Source of the DNA: Pyrenopolyporus hunteri
Taxonomy: Eukaryota > Ascomycota > Sordariomycetes > Xylariales > Hypoxylaceae
Direction: 5' to 3'
DNA length: 64,000 nt
Assembly: GCA_902806595.1 (NCBI GenBank)
Contig: CADCXC010000011.1
Location: 1-64,000, forward strand
Shown: piece by piece, positions 58,469-64,000 of the stretch
Layout of the letters: every line of letters begins with the position of its first letter
Numbering within the stretch: the stretch's first letter is position 1
The notes under the pieces: model-generated
What the model saw: only the letters and a program-made list of their open reading frames with translations
The model's database searches: none
What the model was told of the DNA's origin: nothing
Program-made: the position numbers and the translations under genes

Positions 58469-59783
58469 GGCGGGCGGCGGTCGATTGGTTTACGGCTTGT
58501 GGTTCTGGTTCTAATATTCGGTGCGATCGGTGAGTGGCCCTATCACGAAGACTAGGACGGTATCATCGAACGTAGTGGGGGGCTGATTGGTGTAGGCGAT
58601 TGGACTGGTATTGTTTGTACCCTTGAAGAGATTCGTGGTGGGCGGGACGATTGAATGAAATGGCGAGGTTTGATAAGATAGGTACCTAGGTACTATTAGG
58701 TAAGAAATCAGCTTATATAGCTCATAAATGCATAGCGTCATTTAAGCACCTATTTTCTGACGACATATAGAAGAAGAGCTAGTAACAGAGGTCCAGCTCG
58801 AGTTACATAACCTATCTCAGCAGATTCAAACATCATGAGAGATAATCTAAAGAAGTCGCTACCTATTCAAAGCATACTTTCATATTAAGAGGTATCTAAT
58901 CGTTAGTTGAACGTCCTGCGCCATCTCCCTGATGTGTTAAGTCTTTAACGGTTCCCCTAGTTGTCTTCTACGCACCAAAGGGCTCGGAGGATGTGGCGTC
59001 CCATGCACACGATTAAATTAATTATAAATCGGCTGCATTAAAGTGGGAGGCTTTAGGTCCGTCAAGCTTTCCTTTAGATGCTCGATACCCATATTATAAT
59101 GGACGATTCGAGGGGACGATAAGCCGAAGACTCTGAAACAAGCTGGCGAAGTGATAGTGAATTCCAGAAGACGGAGGTTGTGATAGAGACAAATAGCTTC
59201 GGCTATCGACGCTATCGACGCTATAAACGCGCTTAGTAGGGGAACGTAGGCTGGATGCAGTTGCATGGCTGCGCTAATTTAGGAGGACAGGGGGTTGGTT
59301 TTAAGGCACTATGCAAAGTCCTCCCTGAATGTTACGGATGCGTCACAGCGCATCCGGTTACAGAAGGTCACAGAAGGCCGCAGTGGTTCCTGGCTGCAAG
59401 TGCATTAGTGCCGGTAACCGTACCTGCATTTGGGTATCTGACCTACCTAAAGGTACATTCAAGACGTAGTTGGTTACTGGGAAATTGTCTGGTTGGTCTA
59501 ATATCATTCACTGGATTACCTCAGGCAAGAAGGGAACAGGAACACGACGAATGCAATCCACGCAGAAAAAGTAGAAGAATGGATATAGCCACACCTACTA
59601 CCTCGCAGGAGGTGGTAATACAGGTCAAATCAGCGCCGGAATCAAAGCAAATAATCATGTCCTGATATCCCCATTCACAAGTACAGAAATACGCCATCTA
59701 GTACACGTACAAACTCATTAGGTAATGTCCTCTCCTTATGTACTGAAGCTTTCCACCACTCATCAACCTACTACCTCGATACC
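58469..59783. other. Intergenic stretch, no gene recognised
   Basis: Contains the CWC16 promoter, a GGTACCTAGGTA motif at 58,679-58,693 and a 136-codon plus frame at 59,255-59,665. That frame has no family resemblance or clear signal peptide, so I do not call it as a gene. Confidence 0.5.
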
Positions 59784-61521
59784 TCATAGTAAGAACATGC
59801 CAAAGCCCGAGACGAAGGCTGTGATCACGTAGGCTGCAAAGAAGGCTGTGCCATAGTTGAAGAAGGCTGGTGCCACCATCGTGCCCACAGCAGCGCCCTC
59901 GGACGAACTGCTAGCGGCCGCAGTACCCTGCTGTCCCGTCGGGCTAGGCACGACTCCTTCGCCGTTGGTGCCGGCCGCCGAGATCAAGGCTTCGCAACCA
60001 GCAGAGGTAGATGGGCTCTGTACCTTGGCCAACCCGTTGAAATCACAAGCACTCTGCTTGTTGCTGCTGCCCATATAGTACTGGTTGGCAACGAAACCCA
60101 GTTGTTGCTTAGGAGAACATCCGCTAAGAGCACCGTAGTCACCGGTTGTCGCATTGTGGGAAATCCCCTTGCAGTAATCCTGGTTCGCGCCACAGATGTA
60201 GTCAAACACCGCCGCATAGGATTCCTCGTCGTCGGAATCAATGTTGCACTGGAAGCTGGCAGCCTCGCAGGCACAAAGTTTCGGGTTAACGGCGGGAGGG
60301 AGAGGTGATGCGACAGCAGCCCATGTAGAGCTACCAGAGCTAGTAACCTTAGGGCAGGCAGGGACAGTGTTGGTGGGCTTATAGGCGCTTGAGCGAGTGC
60401 TGGATGGCGTTACCTTGGCCAACTGCGACGAAAGGGATGTGTAGTCCGGGTACGGCTTGACATCGTTGCCGTCGATAGAGACTAGACCGTAGTGGTTTTC
60501 CGAATCGAAGTATTGGTAAACAATACCGCCGGAGAAGACGCCTGTCATGTTGCCGTAAAGGACAGCGACTTCAGTGAAAGGTCTGTGAGTTGGGCCACCC
60601 TGAATACCCTCGTTGCAACCGTACTCGGCAAAGAAAGCAGGGACGGGGTAATTCGAAAAGAATTCTACGCGCTCGCCATAGGAAGAGGAAGCGTAGTTGC
60701 TGAATCCGCACCATGAGTAGACGTTGTAACCCCAAAAGTCAATGGATGACGAGGCGCCGTCCTCAGGTTCGCAGGCAAAGTAATGGGCCAAGTCATCCCG
60801 AGAAGAGACATCGGCGGTTGCGTAGCCCACACCCAAACTCTGTCGATAGTTCATCTGCTTGATGTAGGCCTTCGTGTCTCGAACAGCAGCCTTAACGAAA
60901 GCAGCGGCAGCGGTCTGGTTCGCCGCAGTCACGACCTCGTTGCCAGAAAAGAAGCCGATCACATTGTTGTATTTGCTTAGAGCATCAACGACAGCGGTGT
61001 AACGCGTGTAGAGACCAACATTCCATTCAGGATTGTCGCTATTAATGGAAGTCTTGGGTTCGCCAAGATCGGCAATGACATAAATATCATTGGAGGCAAG
61101 CTGCTCCATGCAGTCATCGTGGTTTAGGGTGGGATCGATAGCATAGACACGGATTACGTTGGTGAATATTTTCTTCAAGACGGGAATGTCGCGACGACAT
61201 TTGTCGGCGTTGGCCAACGGGTCGGTGTATCCGGTGTTGACATTGTTTTCATTGCCATTGGGATTGTAGTTTTCTTGGTAAGCGACACCCTTCAAAAAGC
61301 TGGTCCGTGGTCGATTAGCGATGATGAGACGTGCCGAGACAAGAGATCGATAAGATAGGATGACGTCGATCAACTCACAATTGAGACCCGTTGTTACTAT
61401 AGAAAAAGTGCTGGCCTACGGCTTTGATGTCCGGGATATCCTTCCAGCTCTGAGCGAGTGTGCTGCCAGAGAGGGCACCAAGTCCCAAGGCAAGATACGG
61501 GACGGTCGAAGACGTCCACAT
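59784..61521 (-). CDS. GPI-anchored GH72 beta-1,3-glucanosyltransferase with X8/CBM43 module (Gas/Gel family)
   Basis: Elongates and remodels cell-wall beta-1,3-glucan at the plasma membrane and wall. Two exons on the minus strand, 61521-61379 and 61299-59784, with a 79-nt intron (GTGAGT, GCTAATC branch, CAG), giving 552 residues. The signal peptide is about 1-23 (STLA before QSWKD). The splice rebuilds FFLKGVAYQ. Catalytic acid/base Glu169 lies in FFSGNEVV and nucleophile Glu273 in FFAEYGCNEG. Residues ~380-475 are a Cys-rich X8 module (LCACEAASFQC ... DYICGANQDYC ... SGCSPKQQLGFVANQYY ... ACDFNG). A Ser/Ala-rich stretch is followed by a hydrophobic tail ending FGMFLL, a GPI-anchor signal. 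The first ATG at 61566 in the longer frame would put residues before the signal peptide, so 61521 is preferred. Confidence 0.95.
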
Positions 61522-63177
61522 CGTGACGGTCGGTGTGTCTTGCGGTCCCAAGCGAAAGATTCGCAAAACGATGAATAGAAATCAATCAGAACTGTTCTAA
61601 ATAGTTGCAGGCCAACCACCAAATATCAACGGAAAGAGGAAACAAAAACGAAGGTGAATTGGGGGAAGATAATGAATGAGAGAGATGTTGACGAGAGTGT
61701 GGATGATTGCGCACGGCTTGGCCAAGAAAATGGAACGTGGGAGGTTTTAACAAGAAGAATGGGAAAATGGCGAACGAGCCCGGGAACGGGAACCAGAGGG
61801 CGAGGTGGGCCGCTAAGCTGAATCAAGATCCTTAGGCCACTTTCGGCCAATGGATCGATTTCAAAATTGGAGAACAAAACCTCTCTTTGCTTGTTTCTCG
61901 GTGGGTGCGAGTACCACACATGTACTATGTAGCAGGAGGAGGAGGAGGCGTGAGACCGCTACATGTATCGTGCCTCACAAAATGCACTGGGGAGTGATTC
62001 AAGGTACCTACACGTACGGACGGTACGTACAGTAGGTACATGCAATACAAACACAAATATAAATGTGGTACCTGGGGGTGCTTGACGTAAGCTTTTGATA
62101 GGTCAAACACCTGGACGGGAATACGAGGAAAGAGGCTCTAACAGGCTCTAACATGTCCTAACCAGTTCCAACAAGGGGACCAGAATCCTGCAGCCTAACT
62201 GGATCACTACCATCACCGTTGACTGCTTCAATTTCCCATATTAGAAGGAAGCTGATGTGGCCTAGGGTGGCTATGCGGGCGCATGTATACAAGGTGTCAC
62301 AGAATTATGGGTCGCGTACCTACTATGTACCTACCATGTACCTACGTAGGTACATATGGCCTGCACACGTCTTGTACATTTCGTGTATTCATCATAATAC
62401 ATAATTCACGGAAGCATCTCTGTGCGATAGAACTTGTAAAAGGCCACAGAATCAACGGCCTTTGATCGTCGAAGAACCCCCAAAGACGTTACACAGATGA
62501 CTTCGAGCCACATACACGTAGATCTAATTGGCTTGGCAATTCCGAGCTATCCGTCATCGTCGTTCTACAACACGTCAATTAGTCCCCAATTAGTCGCCAA
62601 TCACCCGAATATAAATGGCGCTACAAAAAAGCTTAGCAGGCTTGGCAGGTTCGATTTCGTCCCTACGCAAATCTTACGTATAAATTTCAAGGCCAAATAA
62701 AGGTACGTGCACGGAAATCCTCTGCCCATCAACGCCATACGTAGGAACTCCCCACCGCTTGAATCTGCTGCCAACATCAGCACCTTGGTTTAAGGAGATA
62801 GCCTATATTATATACCTAGGCAGCTAGGTATCTCAGCCACCAAAACCCGGGCCGACATCTTACCGATATGTTAGAATCGTCAAAACATGTCTACATAGGT
62901 AGGTAGGTAACTATTCAATATCCACCAGCTACCATACACATAATAAACATTAACCCATAATTCAAGCAAATTACGGAGCCAAGATCCCATCGTCGCAGAC
63001 CTCACTTTTTATATTCGGCGGCTTGCTGGCCGTTCGGTTCCGTGGTTGTGAGTAATTCCATTGTTAATTACCGATGTCCGATGATGTTTGAGCGAAGCTG
63101 TACCGGCCGCCAAGGAACCGTTACACATCCTCATCTACCTAGGTACCTATGAATCGCGAAGTGGTCACAGTCGGACG
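61522..63177. other. Upstream region of the GH72 gene and intergenic DNA
   Basis: No recognised gene. TACC/GGTA palindromic repeats are dense here (about 62,004-62,040, 62,316-62,354, 62,811-62,830, 62,892-62,910 and 63,135-63,150). Confidence 0.55.
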
Positions 63178-63633
63178 TCACTTTTGGTCTATCCACTGAT
63201 TAAGGAAACGCCAACAGACTGACCGTCCACCTTCAGCCAAAATACTTAGCACGTGTTGTTGGTCATAGCCTTTTAAACCACCACATCCATTTATTATTAA
63301 AACTACGTGCTGACGGTGGGTAAATTTCAGGGTCCATAAATTAAAGCTAGATGAAAAGTACGGGGAACACGCGCCACGTTTTCCCGACACGGCCAACAAG
63401 AAATTCCATACAGATTCGTTCAAGCTATTGACAATAAATAGCAATTCTGAACACGTTCGTTGCTGGCTACACGAATTGACATAGGAACCATACTCTCTAT
63501 ATGTTATATGCCCAAGAATCATAGATATGACAGAGAAGTGGTTGAAATCATCTCGTATCAAGGTAGTATGGGGCCGTGTTGGTCCTGGAAGCAATCCCCG
63601 TCTCGGCCTCTCGAACGAAGCTAACACAAGCAA
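63178..63633 (-). other. Doubtful 151-codon frame, perhaps a gene fragment
   Basis: An open frame of 151 codons. The segment HVVLIINGCGGLKGYDQQHVL faintly recalls the Walker B region of fungal NACHT/STAND proteins (usually LIIDGLDEC). No Walker A or other domain is visible around it, and the acidic residues are missing. It could be a decayed NACHT-type gene piece or chance. No product is claimed. Confidence 0.2.
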
Positions 63634-64000
63634 GGGGAATGAACAGGCGGTAAGTGAAATTAATTATATAACCTAAGTAGTTATGATGTAACGTCCTCGG
63701 CAATTCAGCCCCGAATCATCCATCATGCTACCGCTCGAGAAGAATAGGAAATGTCAAGTCAAACCGAAGTACGCGTCTGCAGGTACCAGATAACAAGGGT
63801 TGCTTTTCAGTGTGGTGTGGAACTCTCCATCTAAACCATCTAAACCATCACGTGGAAAGCCCACTCAAATTTCTTTTGGAAGATAAATGTAGCCAATTTC
63901 TTTTATACCATGAGCGACTACGTCATCCACGCCATCCACACTTCTTGAAATCGGTGGTTGACATAATGTTCTATCTTGCCCCTAATCAGGTTCTTCATAA
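63634..64000. other. Window end, nothing recognised
   Basis: Non-coding looking DNA with no repeat or gene that I can support. Confidence 0.5.

Noticed and set aside
59255..59665. 136-codon plus-strand frame
   Set aside because: No recognised motif, no splice continuation and ordinary composition; insufficient to call a gene.
1..64000. tRNA genes and CRISPR arrays
   Set aside because: A few GGTTCGA-like B-box strings occur (for example near 1573 and 18,898 on the minus strand) but without a matching A box or cloverleaf; repeated units seen are minisatellites, not spacer arrays.

Overview
The window looks like nuclear DNA of a filamentous ascomycete (Pezizomycotina, probably Sordariomycetes). 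The evidence is short 50-120 nt GT-AG introns with CTAAC-type branch points, fungal families (CON-6, GH72 Gas/Gel, GH7 and AA11 secreted enzymes, CK2 beta, Ubc8), and one very large AT-rich block with the signature of repeat-induced point mutation (RIP). No tRNA, rRNA, CRISPR array or prokaryotic feature was recognised.

Left gene-bearing arm (1-19,020). A gene-poor stretch is followed by the casein kinase 2 beta subunit (-), a JmjC/cupin-8 protein (+), a CON-6 family conidiation protein (+) convergent with a small Chz1-like acidic protein (-), an SMP-30-like beta-propeller protein (-), an AA11-type lytic polysaccharide monooxygenase with a Ser/Thr linker and C-terminal Cys-rich module (-), a broken GMC oxidoreductase (+) and a secreted GH7 endoglucanase (+) that ends about 275 bp before the AT block.

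Central AT block (about 19,060-48,400). No intact host gene is visible. Nearly all surviving cytosines on either strand are in CpG, so the hypermutation spared CpG. The block is a nest of degraded repeats: an LTR retroelement (40,266-47,187) whose two LTRs were mutated exhaustively on opposite strands, several copies of a ~160-270 bp inverted-repeat element, a 23-bp minisatellite, a polypurine tandem tract and a ~71-bp tandem repeat. Two foldback/MITE-like elements (29,481-30,299 with TA duplication; 42,583-43,345 with an 8-bp duplication) still carry normal base composition and so arrived after most of the mutation. Both edges of the block carry the same ~90-bp sequence in inverted orientation.

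Right gene-bearing arm (48,490-64,000). A GH94 phosphorylase (probably cellobionic acid phosphorylase), a secreted protein of unknown function, Ubc8 (ubiquitin-conjugating enzyme), a Yju2/Saf4-type splicing factor, and a GPI-anchored GH72 beta-1,3-glucanosyltransferase with an X8 module. The plant-biomass genes lie next to the AT block: GH7 and the GMC relic on the left, GH94 on the right. Together they suggest cellulose attack outside the cell and phosphorolysis of cellobionate inside it.

The most unusual finding is the ubc8 gene. Restoring the conserved Ubc8 reading frame requires exons of 8, 3 and 1 nucleotides, each bounded by AG and GT and mostly preceded by good branch points. The next most unusual are the CpG-sparing, strand-polarised hypermutation and the mirror-image LTR pair.
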